A stretch of DNA of 61,177 nucleotides, taken from positions 1 to 61,177 of the forward strand of contig ONQD01000011.1 of assembly GCA_900319865.1 (NCBI GenBank), read 5' to 3'. Origin of the DNA: an uncultured Bacteroidales bacterium. Its GTDB lineage: Bacteria > Bacteroidota > Bacteroidia > Bacteroidales > P3. The first letter of the stretch is position 1, and every line of letters starts with the position of its first letter. The notes under the pieces are model-generated. The model made no database searches and had not been told where the DNA came from. It saw nothing but the letters and a program-made list of their open reading frames with translations. Shown in pieces: positions 34,277-44,928 of this stretch. The position numbers and the translations under genes are program-made.

Positions 34277-36496
34277 ATGTACAGTAAATCAGAATTAGAA
34301 GCCAAGGCGCATATTGAATTGATTAATATCGCCAAGGAATTGGGAATTTCCCGTGCCACGAGAATGGATGCTCAGGAGTTGATATATAAAATTATCGGTC
34401 TCCAGTCGGAAAATCCCAAGGCAATTACCAAAGAGCAAGAAGAAAAGAAAAAAGCACAGGCAGCAGAGCCTCGTCCCAAACGTGCGAGAATTAAACCCCA
34501 GCTGATTGCGGAGTCCTCTATGTCGAATCCTGAATTGCACCGCCATCATCCGTCTGCCGGGATTGCCAAAGACGGCAAGAAGCCAGTCGAGTCGGCCGAG
34601 CAACCGAGTATAAACATAGCAGACCTCGAAATACCGACGATTCCTGTGGTTCCTGAGATGCGAGGCGTTGTGCGCCGCAGCGAGTCGCCGATGCCTCCTA
34701 CGGGCAAGCGCGATGAAGCACCGATGACTGCGGCAACAGAACCCAAGGATTCTGTCAAGGAAGTGAAGGCAACCCCTGCCGAGAAACAAAAGGCAGAACC
34801 CATGGATAGCGATAATACTTCTGCTTCACCTAAGAAAAAGCGTGGCCGTCCCCGCAAGGTGTCGGCTGAAGCTGCTTCTGTGGCAGTAGCGACAGAAACT
34901 GTGGTTAATGATAACGCCTCTAAGGCTGAGCCAGAGACTGAGAAAGTGCAGCCCGCTGCTCCAGTTGAACCAGTTGAGAAGAAAACTGCCGCACCTACAG
35001 AATCCACCCCAGCCACCGTTACAGAGTCCACCCCTGCCACCGATTCGGAAGAAAACCAGTCGCGTGAGGGTCAAGACAAAATACGTCCCCATCGTCCGCG
35101 TATTAAACCTGCCGAGGAGACCGAGAAGGTGACCTTGGTGTCGTTTGATGAAAACGGCAATCCCGCCGATATGAGCGAGAGCGAGATGAACAAATCCAAG
35201 GTGGTGACAGTGACTGTGCCCGAAAATCGTGGTTTTGTGCCCAAGGATCGTTATGTGCGTTATGGCAAGCCTATGGATAAGCGTGACCGATTCCATCAGC
35301 GCAATGGCGATGGAACGGCAGGCGAGGGCTCAGAAGGCTTTTATGTGCCGAAACAGCAAAAGATATATCCTTTCGACTCGGAAGGCGTGATTGAGGTGGA
35401 AGGACTACTGGAACTGAGTCCTGACGGGTATGGCTTTTTGAGGTCGTCCGACTACAATTATCTCAACTCCCCCGATGATGTCTATGTGTCGGCCATGATG
35501 GTGCATCAAACGGGACTGAAAACCGGCGACACGGTGAGAGGTATGGTGCGTCCTCCAAGAGAGAACGACAAGTTCTTTATCCTGGTCAAAATTATCGAGA
35601 TTAACGGTCTCTCGCCCGAACGTATACGTGACAGAGTTCCGTTCGAGTCTCTAACTCCTCTTTTCCCCGAAGAAAAGTTCAAACTCACAGGTCATCCCAC
35701 CGAGACCTACTCCACGCGTATTATCGATATGTTCACGCCTATCGGAAAAGGCCAGCGTGGTTTGATTGTGGCACAGCCCAAGACCGGTAAGACCACCCTC
35801 TTGAAAGAGGTTGCCAATGCCATCGCATTCAACCACCCCGAGGTCTATTTGATGGTGTTGCTCATCGACGAACGCCCCGAGGAGGTGACCGACATGCAGC
35901 GCAGTGTGAATGCCGAGGTGATTGCCTCGACCTTCGACGAACCCGCCGACCGCCATGTAAGGATTGCCAATATCGTTTTGGAAAAGGCTAAACGCATGAC
36001 CGAATGTGGCCATGATGTTGTGATTGTGCTTGACTCCATCACCCGTCTCGCTCGTGCCTACAACACGGTTCAGCCTGCATCGGGCAAAGTGTTGTCGGGC
36101 GGTGTGGAGGCCAATGCCCTTCAGAAACCCAAGCGCTTTTTCGGTGCCGCCCGTAATATTGAGAATGGTGGCTCGTTGACCATCATCGCCACAGCCTTGA
36201 CCGAGACCGGCAGCAAGATGGATGATGTGATTTTCGAAGAGTTCAAGGGAACAGGCAATATGGAGCTTCAGTTGGACCGCAAGATGGCCAACAAGCGCCT
36301 CTATCCTGCCATCGACCTCGTGGCTTCGAGCACCCGCAGGGACGACCTCTTGGTGCCCAGAAACGTTCTGAGCCGCACTTTGGTGTTGAGAAACCAGCTG
36401 ACCGACATGACCCCCGTCGAGGCTATGGAATTCCTGCTGAAGAATATGGCTCACACCCGCAACAACGAAGAGTTCCTGTTTACAATGGACAAGTAA
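34277..36496 (+). CDS. rho: Transcription termination factor Rho with large disordered insert
   Basis: 739 residues against about 420 in E. coli. Residues 1-45 ([20 protein letters not shown]) are the Rho N-terminal helical domain. Residues 50-360 are a low-complexity insert rich in Pro, Ala, Glu, Lys and Thr, with an AT-hook-like [11 protein letters not shown] near residue 185. The RNA-binding OB domain follows ([20 protein letters not shown]). The ATPase has Walker [13 protein letters not shown] near residue 500 and [18 protein letters not shown]. Long inserts are known in Bacteroidota Rho, and in B. thetaiotaomicron the insert drives condensate formation. It ends at an intrinsic hairpin terminator. 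Confidence 0.97.
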   Translation: MYSKSELEAKAHIELINIAKELGISRATRMDAQELIYKIIGLQSENPKAITKEQEEKKKAQAAEPRPKRARIKPQLIAESSMSNPELHRHHPSAGIAKDGKKPVESAEQPSINIADLEIPTIPVVPEMRGVVRRSESPMPPTGKRDEAPMTAATEPKDSVKEVKATPAEKQKAEPMDSDNTSASPKKKRGRPRKVSAEAASVAVATETVVNDNASKAEPETEKVQPAAPVEPVEKKTAAPTESTPATVTESTPATDSEENQSREGQDKIRPHRPRIKPAEETEKVTLVSFDENGNPADMSESEMNKSKVVTVTVPENRGFVPKDRYVRYGKPMDKRDRFHQRNGDGTAGEGSEGFYVPKQQKIYPFDSEGVIEVEGLLELSPDGYGFLRSSDYNYLNSPDDVYVSAMMVHQTGLKTGDTVRGMVRPPRENDKFFILVKIIEINGLSPERIRDRVPFESLTPLFPEEKFKLTGHPTETYSTRIIDMFTPIGKGQRGLIVAQPKTGKTTLLKEVANAIAFNHPEVYLMVLLIDERPEEVTDMQRSVNAEVIASTFDEPADRHVRIANIVLEKAKRMTECGHDVVIVLDSITRLARAYNTVQPASGKVLSGGVEANALQKPKRFFGAARNIENGGSLTIIATALTETGSKMDDVIFEEFKGTGNMELQLDRKMANKRLYPAIDLVASSTRRDDLLVPRNVLSRTLVLRNQLTDMTPVEAMEFLLKNMAHTRNNEEFLFTMDK

Positions 36497-36505
36497 TAAA
36501 AACCA

Positions 36506-36545
36506 AAGAAAGCTTAGGGCATGAGTTCTAAGCTTTCTTCTTTTA
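36506..36545 (+). terminator. Intrinsic terminator of rho
   Basis: AAGAAAGCTTAG (36506-36517) pairs with CTAAGCTTTCTT (36528-36539), then CTTTT. Confidence 0.85.
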
Positions 36546-36561
36546 TAGAAATAATTGAAAT

Positions 36562-37590
36562 ATGAAACGAGGATTTGGAAGCGACAACCATTCGGGAGTG
36601 GACTCCGAGGTGTTGGACGCCATTGTGAATGTAAATAAAGAGCATGCATTGGCCTACGGCGACGATGAATATTGCCAAGAAGCCGAGATGCTGATTCGCA
36701 TAGCCTTCGGTGCAGGCAATGCCGGAGTTTATTTTGTATTCAACGGAACGGGCGCAAACGTATTGAATATTGATGCCATGTGCCGTTCTCACGAGGCTGT
36801 GGTATGTGCCGAGACCGCCCATATCAATGTGGACGAATGTGGCGCGCCTCAACGTATCGTAGGATGCCGTTTGCTCACTGTCGACACCCCGGACGGCAAG
36901 CTGACTCCCGATTTGGTGAAGACCCGCCTTCACGGTTTCGGTTTCGAACATCATTCCCAGCCCAAGGCTATAAGTATCAGCCAACCAACCGAGTTGGGCA
37001 CGCTTTACACTCTTGACGAAATCAAGGCTCTGGCCCGGTTGGCACACGACTATGGCATGTATCTGCATATCGACGGCGCGCGGCTGGCAAATGCCGCTGT
37101 GGCTCTTGGCTGTTCTTTCGGTGCTATGACCACCGAGTGCGGGGTCGACTGCGTATCGTTTGGCGGCACCAAGAACGGGTTGTTGATGGGCGAGAGTGCC
37201 GTGATTCTGAATCCCGATTTGAACAAAGAGTTAAAGTACCGCCGCAAACAGATGGGGCAACTCTACAGCAAAATGCGCTTTGTGGCTGCCCAGTTCATGG
37301 CCTATCTGGAGCGTGGCGTTTGGAAACGCAATGCGGAACACAGCAACCGTATGGCCGGGAAACTATATGCTGCCGTGAAGGATTTGAAGGGTGTGAAGGT
37401 GATGTATAAAGTGGAGGCCAACAGCGTGTTTGTCCAGCTCCCACACGAGGTATGGACCGCACTGCAGAAAGAATATTTCTTCTACGATTGGGACGAGTCT
37501 CAGAATGTGGTACGTTGGATGTGCTCGTTCGATACCACCGAGGCGGATATCGAGGCTTTTGTGGGTTCTCTCCGTCGTTTGTTGGCATAG
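36562..37590 (+). CDS. ltaE: Low-specificity threonine aldolase family PLP enzyme
   Basis: 342 residues. It cleaves threonine or allo-threonine to glycine and acetaldehyde. The start KRGFGSDNHSGVDSEVLDAI and the PLP features match the fold-type I aldolase family: HIDGARLANAAVALG with the Asp that contacts the PLP nitrogen, and SFGGTKNGLLMGE with the Schiff-base Lys. A related beta-eliminating lyase activity cannot be fully excluded. It starts 17 bases after the rho terminator. Confidence 0.9.
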   Translation: MKRGFGSDNHSGVDSEVLDAIVNVNKEHALAYGDDEYCQEAEMLIRIAFGAGNAGVYFVFNGTGANVLNIDAMCRSHEAVVCAETAHINVDECGAPQRIVGCRLLTVDTPDGKLTPDLVKTRLHGFGFEHHSQPKAISISQPTELGTLYTLDEIKALARLAHDYGMYLHIDGARLANAAVALGCSFGAMTTECGVDCVSFGGTKNGLLMGESAVILNPDLNKELKYRRKQMGQLYSKMRFVAAQFMAYLERGVWKRNAEHSNRMAGKLYAAVKDLKGVKVMYKVEANSVFVQLPHEVWTALQKEYFFYDWDESQNVVRWMCSFDTTEADIEAFVGSLRRLLA

Positions 37591-37641
37591 TTGCACCCAT
37601 TGCTTCATTAAGGCTTGTTCTATTGTAAATACTGACTGGGT

Positions 37642-38451
37642 TTGATTTTTAAGGTTGTTGATTTAAACCATGATGGGTTAAAGTGTTATGCCCGGCTGAC
37701 TGAGGCACAGCTACGCAATCGGCTGGAGCCTGAAAAGGGTATCTTCATTGCCGAGAGCCCGAAGGTGATAAAGGTGGCTTTGCAGGCGGGCTGTATACCG
37801 TTGTCATTGCTGATGGAGGAACGACAACTGGAAGGGCAGGGGGGCGAGATTGTCTCCCTTTGTGGTGATGTGCCTGTGTATGTGGGCGACCGCGATTTGT
37901 TGGCTCATCTTACGGGATATGAACTCACCCGCGGGGTGCTCTGTGCCATGCAAAGGCCTCATTTTCCCACCCCCGAGGAGATATGCCGGCAAGGCAGAAG
38001 GATAGCCATTATTGATAGCGTGGTAAACAGCACCAACACAGGTGCTATTTTCCGTGCTGCCGCTTCGTTGGGCATGGATGGCGTGCTGCTCACTCCCTCC
38101 TGCTGCGATCCGCTCAACCGCAGAAGTGTCCGTGTAAGCATGGGGACGGTGTTTCAGGTGAAGTGGACCTATATTCAAGGCTGGCCTCATCCGGCAATGG
38201 AACAGCTTAAAACATGGGGCTACAGCACTGCCGCCCTGGCCTTGCGTCCGGGTGCTATGTCTGTCGACAATCCCCAGCTGAAGGCACAGGAACGTTTGGC
38301 CATAGTGATGGGTACCGAAGGTGACGGACTTAGTGGCAGAGTGATAGACGACTGCGACTACAGGGTAATAATTCCGATGCAGAACGGGGTGGATTCGCTC
38401 AATGTGGCCGCCGCCGCCGCGGTGGCTTTCTGGGAGCTGTCCAAACGTTAG
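37642..38451 (+). CDS. TrmH/SpoU-family RNA 2'-O-methyltransferase
   Basis: 269 residues. An in-frame TGA lies three codons upstream, so the start must be near 37642, most likely TTG. The N-terminal substrate-binding domain (EPEKGIFIAESPKVIKVAL) is followed by the SPOUT knot: RIAIIDSVVNSTNTGAIFRA (motif 1), LAIVMGTEGDGLS (motif 2) and VIIPMQNGVDSLNVAAAAAV (motif 3). It uses S-adenosylmethionine to methylate a ribose in tRNA or rRNA; the target is unknown. Confidence 0.9.
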   Translation: MIFKVVDLNHDGLKCYARLTEAQLRNRLEPEKGIFIAESPKVIKVALQAGCIPLSLLMEERQLEGQGGEIVSLCGDVPVYVGDRDLLAHLTGYELTRGVLCAMQRPHFPTPEEICRQGRRIAIIDSVVNSTNTGAIFRAAASLGMDGVLLTPSCCDPLNRRSVRVSMGTVFQVKWTYIQGWPHPAMEQLKTWGYSTAALALRPGAMSVDNPQLKAQERLAIVMGTEGDGLSGRVIDDCDYRVIIPMQNGVDSLNVAAAAAVAFWELSKR

Positions 38452-38484
38452 CTATTATCCCGGCCACTCGGCGTTTTCCGGGCT

Positions 38485-39960
38485 TTATCGGTTCAGCACA
38501 ATGCGGAATACGGTTCCTTGTCCCTCAACTGAATATTTCACGAAGATGCGTCCTTTGTGGTAGTCGTTGATAATGCGTTTGGCCAGCGACAGTCCCAATC
38601 CCCAGCCACGCTGTTTGGTTGTGAATCCCGATTCAAAGATACGTTTCTGTATCGAGGGCGACATTCCTTTGCCTGTGTCGGCCAAATCGATATATACATG
38701 CCGTGTGTCGGACGATACCACTACGGTGAATGTACCCACTCCGTCCATTGCGTCGATGGCGTTCTTGCAGATATTTTCTATCACCCATTCGAACAGATAG
38801 CTATTGAGTGGCACCTGTATGTCGTTGTCCGGGAAGTTTGTGACAAATTTCACCTTGCGGGAGCTTCGTGTCTGCAAATAGTTGATGGCATTCTGGATAG
38901 CTTGGCATACATTCTCGTCGTTCAGTTCGGGTATCGACCCTATCTTCGAGAACCTGAGTGTGACTGTCTCGAGTCGATTCAAGTCCTTGTTGATTTCTGT
39001 GGCATAGTTCTGCGTGAATGTCTTGCCCTCAAGGTACTGTGTCCAAGCCATAAGTGAAGAAATCGGTGTACCCAGCTGATGGGCGGTTTCTTTGGCCATA
39101 CCCACCCATATCTTGTTCTGTTCCATATCGCGTGTGTTGCGGATAAGGTAGTATGTGATGATAACCAACACCACCAGAATGAACAGATAGAGCAGAGGCA
39201 CCCATGTGAGCGACTTGAGCAGGGGAGTGTTCTCATAGAATAGGTAGGCCCGTCGCCCGTTGGGCAGGCGGAACTCTATGGGGTCGTTCTCCTCTTCCAT
39301 CTCGCACAATTTCTCAGCCAATCGGTCGGGCGTGTCGAATTCTCTCAGTGGTATGTTGCCGCTGCCCAGCACTTCGCCTTGCAGGCTGTCCACAACCAAC
39401 ACGGGCACGAATACCGAGTTGTTTGTGATTTCGGACAGGAACGATTCGTTGAAGCCGTCGAGCACATGGCGCAGGTCGGTATATACCTTCGACTCTTTGT
39501 AGTACAGCGTCAGCGGCATACCCCATATAGAGTAGTGGAAAGGCTCGTTGTGCGAGAACTCGTCCAGCAGTGCCCCCTCCAGTTTCTGCCCTTTCAGTTC
39601 GTTGGGCACTGTGATGATAGAGTCGGGGTCTGTAATGATGATGGCGGTTTCGCAGCTGTCCACAATATAGCGCACATAGTCCAAACTGAAATCGGCATCA
39701 TAGTTCATGTCGTTCCGGTCGAACGAACGCAGAATGTTGGTGTACATCCGCATCTTGCGGTGCTCGTCCAGTGCCACGCTGGCAAAAAACTCCTCCGAAT
39801 ATGAAACTAGCTCGGCTTTCTGGCTTATGGCCTGTGCCCATAGTTTCACCTTTTGCAACTCGGAATTGCGTATCTGTGTCGATAGATTGTTGATTTCGAA
39901 CAGTGCGAAGGCTGCCATTACGACTGTGGCGACGAGGATGAACCATTTTATCTTTTTCAT
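38485..39960 (-). CDS. Membrane sensor histidine kinase
   Basis: 491 residues. One N-terminal helix (WFILVATVVMAAFALFEIN), an extracytoplasmic sensor of about 210 residues, and a second helix (VPLLYLFILVVLVIITYYLI). Then comes the phosphoacceptor box MAKETAHQLGTPISSLMAW (His294). The ATPase domain has N-box WVIENICKNAIDAM, DTGKGMSP (G1), FTTKQRGWGLGLSLAKRI (F and G2). There is no receiver domain and no adjacent response regulator gene. The start follows the FtsX-type permease gene by 21 bases, so the two are likely cotranscribed; the signal is unknown. Confidence 0.93.
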   Translation of the reverse strand: MKKIKWFILVATVVMAAFALFEINNLSTQIRNSELQKVKLWAQAISQKAELVSYSEEFFASVALDEHRKMRMYTNILRSFDRNDMNYDADFSLDYVRYIVDSCETAIIITDPDSIITVPNELKGQKLEGALLDEFSHNEPFHYSIWGMPLTLYYKESKVYTDLRHVLDGFNESFLSEITNNSVFVPVLVVDSLQGEVLGSGNIPLREFDTPDRLAEKLCEMEEENDPIEFRLPNGRRAYLFYENTPLLKSLTWVPLLYLFILVVLVIITYYLIRNTRDMEQNKIWVGMAKETAHQLGTPISSLMAWTQYLEGKTFTQNYATEINKDLNRLETVTLRFSKIGSIPELNDENVCQAIQNAINYLQTRSSRKVKFVTNFPDNDIQVPLNSYLFEWVIENICKNAIDAMDGVGTFTVVVSSDTRHVYIDLADTGKGMSPSIQKRIFESGFTTKQRGWGLGLSLAKRIINDYHKGRIFVKYSVEGQGTVFRIVLNR

Positions 39961-39981
39961 AGCTTTGCTGACTATGTTTTT

Positions 39982-41202
39982 TTATGACATTTTAATCGAC
40001 TTGGCGGGTTGTACGTGCGAGATGTAGGCAGCGGGTATAAGCATGGCGGCCACACAGACAGCCAGAGTCCCGAGGCTTACGGCTATAAATATCCAAGGGT
40101 TCAGGTCGATGGGCACCGAGCTCATCGAATAACTGGCCGAGTCGAGACTGATGATTTGGAAGTGGTGTTGCAGCCAGCACAGTATCAAAGCTATAACATT
40201 GCCCCACACAATTCCGCGTCCCACAATGGATGCACATTTGATAAGGAATATCCGGCGGATTGATGAGTTGTCGGTCCCGAGGGCTTTCAGTATTCCGATG
40301 GTGGAGGTTTTCTCAAATATCATGATGAGAAGTGCCGAAATGACCGACACGATGCATACCAGCATCATGATGACAATGATGAGGATGATGTTGGAGTCCA
40401 GGAGGTCCAGCCAAGAGAAGAGTGCGGGATAGCGGGTCACAATAGTGGTGAGTGTGAGGTCGTACCCCATCAATGGGAGCAGGCTGTTGGCAATGCGGTC
40501 CAAGTGTGCGAAGTTGTCCACCAAAACCTCATATCCGGCCACTTGGGTGCTGTCCCACTCGTTGAGCCGCTGCACCTGTCTCAGGTCGCCCACCAGGTAG
40601 TGCTCGTCAAAGTCGTTGAGGTCAGTGTTGTATATGCCGCACACCTCGAAAGCGCGGGCCCGATAGGTGTCGGTTTGCCAGAAATATGTGCGCACTTTGT
40701 CTCCCAGGTTCAGGTGCAGCTTGTCGGCAATAGTCTGCGATACGATTATTTCGTTCGATGGTTTGTCCTCGGGGAACGCAAACAGGCGTCCTTCAACAAG
40801 ATGCGAGGCGAAAAATGCCGAGTCGAAGCCGGCATCCACTCCTTTGAATATCACGCCCTGTATCTGGTCTTCGGTCTTCACCATTCCCCCCTTCTCGGCA
40901 AAAAACTGTAAGTGTTTCACTCCCGGAGCCTCTCTTATGAGTTCCACCTCCGGACGTGTAATGTCGATAGGTGTTGGCTCGTAGGTGTTGCCCATTGCGT
41001 AGCTGCCTACCACTATGTGTGAGCCAAAGCCCACCACCTTTTGGCGTATCTCTTTTTGAAATCCGCGGAGGATAGATACGGACAATATCATCACTATCAC
41101 GCCGAGGGCAATGCTGTAGGTGGCAATGCTCACCAACGGGCCGGAGTAGCTTTTGCGGTCGCGGGGAAGGAATCGTTGGGCTATGAAGCGTTCAAATCGC
41201 AT
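39982..41202 (-). CDS. FtsX-family ABC permease, LolC/LolE-like
   Basis: 406 residues. An N-terminal helix (LVSIATYSIALGVIVMILSV) is followed by a large periplasmic domain and three C-terminal helices (IILIIVIMMLVCIVSVISAL; WGNVIALILCWL; PWIFIAVSLGTLAVCVAAML). MRFERFIAQRFLPRDRKSYS and EKTSTIGILKALGTDNSSIR are characteristic of the LolCE lipoprotein-releasing group. The ATPase partner LolD is not in the window. It precedes the histidine kinase gene. Confidence 0.9.
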   Translation of the reverse strand: MRFERFIAQRFLPRDRKSYSGPLVSIATYSIALGVIVMILSVSILRGFQKEIRQKVVGFGSHIVVGSYAMGNTYEPTPIDITRPEVELIREAPGVKHLQFFAEKGGMVKTEDQIQGVIFKGVDAGFDSAFFASHLVEGRLFAFPEDKPSNEIIVSQTIADKLHLNLGDKVRTYFWQTDTYRARAFEVCGIYNTDLNDFDEHYLVGDLRQVQRLNEWDSTQVAGYEVLVDNFAHLDRIANSLLPLMGYDLTLTTIVTRYPALFSWLDLLDSNIILIIVIMMLVCIVSVISALLIMIFEKTSTIGILKALGTDNSSIRRIFLIKCASIVGRGIVWGNVIALILCWLQHHFQIISLDSASYSMSSVPIDLNPWIFIAVSLGTLAVCVAAMLIPAAYISHVQPAKSIKMS

Positions 41203-41360
41203 TTTTCTTTTCTTGGAGCTGTAAGTGTAGGTACATCGAGGATGGGTGTGAGGACTTCACCCTTATCCTATACCGTTATTATAATGGGGCGGCCGGCGGG
41301 ATTGATGCCGTTGCCTGTTTCCCTTCCGGCCGTCCCTGCAATGGGTATGGACGGAATGCT

Positions 41361-42128
41361 TTATTTCTTCCAGGCATTCACAATGCCCATAAAGTCTTCT
41401 GCCTTGAGCGATGCACCGCCGATAAGGCCGCCGTCCACGTCGGGATTGGAGAAGAGCTCTTTCGCATTCGAGGGCTTGCAACTTCCGCCATACAGGATGC
41501 TGGTCTCGTCGGCCACCTCCTTGCCATATTTTTCGGCAATGAGTCCACGGATAAAGGCGTGCATCTCCTGTGCCTGCTCGGGTGTGGCGGTCTTGCCTGT
41601 GCCGATGGCCCAGACGGGTTCGTATGCCACCACTATCTTGCCAAACTCTTCAGGGCTGAGGTGGAACAGACCGTCGGTTATCTGTTTCTTCACCACATCA
41701 AACTGGCGGTTTTCTTCACGCTCCTGCAGCACCTCGCCGCAGCACACTATGGGGCGTATGCCGTGGGCAAGCAGTTGGTTCACCTTGCGGGCTATGATCT
41801 CGTCGGTCTCGTGATAGTAGGCACGGCGTTCGCTGTGTCCCACAATGCAGTACTCCATCTCGAGCGATTCGAGCATGGCCGCCGATACCTCTCCGGTATA
41901 TGCACCGCTCTCCTGGTCGCTCACGTTCTGGGCTCCCACTGCAAAGTAGGATCCGTCGCTATAGTCGCCCGCCATTTCCAAATAGGGGAAGGGGGGACAC
42001 ACGATGACGAGGGTGTCGGCATCGGGGGTATCGTTTTCCAAACATGTCACGATGTCGTCGATAAGCTCGTCGGCTTCCTGGAATGTTTTATTCATTTTCC
42101 AGTTTCCTGCAACAATGTGTTTTCTCAT
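41361..42128 (-). CDS. tpiA: Triosephosphate isomerase
   Basis: 255 residues. It interconverts dihydroxyacetone phosphate and glyceraldehyde 3-phosphate. The catalytic residues are visible: Lys11 in VAGNWKMN, His in [14 protein letters not shown], and Glu in [28 protein letters not shown] is the phosphate-binding loop. It lies in the leftward cluster after the thioredoxin-fold protein gene (41-base gap), with a 158-base gap before the permease gene. Confidence 0.98.
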   Translation of the reverse strand: MRKHIVAGNWKMNKTFQEADELIDDIVTCLENDTPDADTLVIVCPPFPYLEMAGDYSDGSYFAVGAQNVSDQESGAYTGEVSAAMLESLEMEYCIVGHSERRAYYHETDEIIARKVNQLLAHGIRPIVCCGEVLQEREENRQFDVVKKQITDGLFHLSPEEFGKIVVAYEPVWAIGTGKTATPEQAQEMHAFIRGLIAEKYGKEVADETSILYGGSCKPSNAKELFSNPDVDGGLIGGASLKAEDFMGIVNAWKK

Positions 42129-42169
42129 AGTGAATTGTGTTTAAAGGTTAATTGTATTATTGATATTAC

Positions 42170-43618
42170 TTAATGTTGTCGTTTGGCTCTCTGTTGTTCC
42201 TCGTATTTCTTGAAGAATGGCAGTATTGCCTTGGTGGGTAGCACCTTGTTCATGATGATGCGCCGCTCCTCGTTCAGTATTATCATCGTCGGGGCTCCGT
42301 GCACATTGTATGCCACCTGATAGTCGATATTGACATTTTGTCCGCCCACATTCACAAATGGCAGGTTGTGCTCGCGCACATATTTTTTCCATTTCACCAC
42401 ATCGGCCTCATAGCCCACCGCGTAGACCTCGAAGAATTTGTTCCCTGCCGCCGAGAGCGAGTCATATAGCTCTTTCAGCGTCTCTGTCTGTTCTTGGCAG
42501 TGGTGGCAGTCCGGGTCCCAAAACCACAGTATCACATACCGCTGTGGAAACCTGTGCGACGATATCCAGTCTTTTGGGTCGGGCGACTGGTTGGTGTCGG
42601 CCATATACAGCTCCTGCCCCTTTGCACCAATTAGCGACTGCTCCAGGAACTCCACCGTCTGGCGCTTGTTCTGTATGTCGGCTGCCGAAGCCCATGTGCA
42701 GATGCCCGAAAGGTAGAACTCGCGTACCAGATGACACCACACAGCGTCCCACCCTATTTTCTTGGTCGAGCGATAGTAACGGGGCATGATATAGTCCAGG
42801 AAATAACGCAGCATGACTGTGTCGCTCTCTATCGAGTGGAACAGGCGGTCGGCATATTTGCAAATTGTGTCGCAGTCGGCGTCGAACAGCACACCGAAAA
42901 AGAAGTAGTTCATCTTGTTGAACAGCTCCCAGGTGTAGAGCAGCGAGTGGTCGCTCAAGTCTACGTCGTCCCAGTAATGGTTACGATAGTAGTAGGGTTT
43001 GTCCACCACCTCGTCCGGCACTATGGGGCCGCGGAACATGTCGAGGAGTTGGAAAAAGCGGTAATTCTTATTCTTCTTTATGTAGTTTTCTTCCCACTCA
43101 ATCATTTGTGCCGATAGTTCGTCCATCTCCTTTTCGGCCTTCTTGCGCACTTCCGGGTCGGTCGATTTCTTTCGCTCATCGATATCGCGGGCCTGTTTTC
43201 GTGCCTCGGCTATACGGTTGTTGTATTGGAACATCACCTTGTTTGCTTCCGACCCCTTGATGTCCTTCTCCGGGTTGGCCACACCGTAGGTCGGAGTGGT
43301 CACTATGGTGAATTGCTGGCTGCCGTCAATAGTGAAGTCCATCATGGTTTTCTTGGCACCCCGCTCAAAGAGGGTATACATTCCGGTTTCCCATGGCTTG
43401 TTGCCCATAAAGGTATATACACCGTAGCGGGTGGAACCCACCGTCTTGTCCTGCCGTATCGCGCTGTCTACGATAAGTGCCTGCTCGCGGTAGTGGTAGC
43501 CTATATACAGGGTGTCGGCCGTTGCATCGGGAATGTCGAAGCGCATCTTGTATTTCTGTGCCTGGCAGGGTAGAAGCAATGTAGCCAAAAGTAGGGTGAT
43601 AACAAAGTGTTTGGTCAT
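42170..43618 (-). CDS. Periplasmic thioredoxin-fold protein (DUF5106/TlpA-like)
   Basis: 482 residues. Signal peptide MTKHFVITLLLATLLLPCQA. Residues 20-330 form a beta-rich then helical region typical of Bacteroidota DUF4369/DUF5106 thiol proteins. The last 150 residues are a thioredoxin-like domain with active site WFWDPDCHHCQEQTETLKEL (CHHC) and cis-Pro loop NVHGAPTMIILNEE. It probably handles disulfides or thiol peroxides in the periplasm. It starts 22 bases after the upstream outer membrane protein gene and precedes tpiA. Confidence 0.88.
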   Translation of the reverse strand: MTKHFVITLLLATLLLPCQAQKYKMRFDIPDATADTLYIGYHYREQALIVDSAIRQDKTVGSTRYGVYTFMGNKPWETGMYTLFERGAKKTMMDFTIDGSQQFTIVTTPTYGVANPEKDIKGSEANKVMFQYNNRIAEARKQARDIDERKKSTDPEVRKKAEKEMDELSAQMIEWEENYIKKNKNYRFFQLLDMFRGPIVPDEVVDKPYYYRNHYWDDVDLSDHSLLYTWELFNKMNYFFFGVLFDADCDTICKYADRLFHSIESDTVMLRYFLDYIMPRYYRSTKKIGWDAVWCHLVREFYLSGICTWASAADIQNKRQTVEFLEQSLIGAKGQELYMADTNQSPDPKDWISSHRFPQRYVILWFWDPDCHHCQEQTETLKELYDSLSAAGNKFFEVYAVGYEADVVKWKKYVREHNLPFVNVGGQNVNIDYQVAYNVHGAPTMIILNEERRIIMNKVLPTKAILPFFKKYEEQQRAKRQH

Positions 43619-43640
43619 AATGGTCTTGATATTTGATATT

Positions 43641-44906
43641 TTATAGTCTGGTTATTTTACCATTTTGTTTTTCAATGTGTTGTATGTTACGTTTCTGTTT
43701 GTCGAACACCAATGTCGCCACAATGGTGATAGTAATGTTCTTCGACGGTTTGTCATAGATATAGGGGGCAGATGTAGGACAAATCTGATAGGCTACGCCG
43801 AATCCCAGATCCATCACCCCGTATCGCAGCAAGCCGTCAAAACCTGTGGCAGGCTCGAACAGCCCCATATAGGGTGCCTGCAGGTACAGCCCGTCCCAGT
43901 GGCGGCGTCCCAGCTCGTCCTGTCCGCAGAGCCGGCCCCACATGGCGTTGATTTGCAGAAAAGGCTGGGGTTGCGACCACGACAATTCCCACAGCGGCAT
44001 CGGGGCCGTGTAGTTGAGACACAAGTGTGCGTAGTAGTTGGCGGCAAAGGTGTTGGGCCGCACAGTGAGAAATGTATTGCGGAAATAGTATATTGCGTAT
44101 GCTGTACCCGAGAGGTCGAACATTCGGCTATACGGAGCATCGAGCGAAGCGTACCCCACTTGTGCAAAGACATTGAGCCCGAAGTCGCCGGGTTCGGCAT
44201 TGTATTGAGCTATACCGTTGAAGTACTTATGCTGCTCTCCGCTGGCGGTGGTGCAGATGCCCCCCTTCATCTGGAGCGACACCCCTTTGCCCCACACCAC
44301 CTTCGCTGCAGCTTCGCTGAAGGTTCGCATTTCGGTCCTCTGTTCCGGGCGCTTGGGATACAACACACCCTCATTGTTGAAACGGTAGTCCTCCCACGTC
44401 TGTCGAAGTGTGAAATTCATATCCCACATACGCGACGGTGAGAGCATCAACTCCAGCCCCGCACCGCGCACTCCCGCATAGCGTGACGATACGAAGTTTG
44501 TGTTGTAGTGCGGCGAAGTCATCTTGTAGCTTTCCAGCCGTCGTGACGCCACTTGAAACACATCCTTATATCCTTGAATCCTGATTCGCGGGTCGGCCCG
44601 TCCGGGGAGCCTCAGCTGCACTCCGCCGCCAAACTTAAACTCGTGGTCGCGTGTGCCATAAGCCCCGTAAGCCTGCATGGTCCATTGTCCCAGCACCGTC
44701 TTGGGGTTCTCGGCCGTGACGTTGGGAATAACCCACGAGAGCGACGCCTCGAAGCGGGCACCCTCGTAGCGGTTATAGTTTAAAAGCCGGTCAGCGTCAA
44801 AAAAGAGAGCCGTGGGAGCCTTGTAGGGGGTAATCCGTATCATCTGCCCCATAGTCAGTGTGGCAAGCAGCATTAGCGGTATTATAATATGTCTTTTTGT
44901 CAGCAT
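43641..44906 (-). CDS. Outer membrane beta-barrel protein, DUF5686-like C-terminal half
   Basis: 421 residues from ATG 44906 (MLTKRHIIIPLMLLATLTMG), which gives a clean signal peptide; a longer frame from 44939 adds 11 residues. The segment LLNYNRYEGARFEASLSW and the many aromatic strands resemble the barrel half of DUF5686 proteins, but the usual carboxypeptidase-regulatory N-terminal domain is missing. It is the first gene of the leftward cluster. The family match is tentative. Confidence 0.6.
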   Translation of the reverse strand: MLTKRHIIIPLMLLATLTMGQMIRITPYKAPTALFFDADRLLNYNRYEGARFEASLSWVIPNVTAENPKTVLGQWTMQAYGAYGTRDHEFKFGGGVQLRLPGRADPRIRIQGYKDVFQVASRRLESYKMTSPHYNTNFVSSRYAGVRGAGLELMLSPSRMWDMNFTLRQTWEDYRFNNEGVLYPKRPEQRTEMRTFSEAAAKVVWGKGVSLQMKGGICTTASGEQHKYFNGIAQYNAEPGDFGLNVFAQVGYASLDAPYSRMFDLSGTAYAIYYFRNTFLTVRPNTFAANYYAHLCLNYTAPMPLWELSWSQPQPFLQINAMWGRLCGQDELGRRHWDGLYLQAPYMGLFEPATGFDGLLRYGVMDLGFGVAYQICPTSAPYIYDKPSKNITITIVATLVFDKQKRNIQHIEKQNGKITRL

Positions 44907-44928
44907 GAGTACGCAGTATTGCAAATTG

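Noticed and set aside
38459-38482. CCCGG/CCGGG between the converging TrmH and histidine kinase genes
   Set aside because: A 5-bp stem with a 14-base loop and no T-run is too weak to call a terminator.
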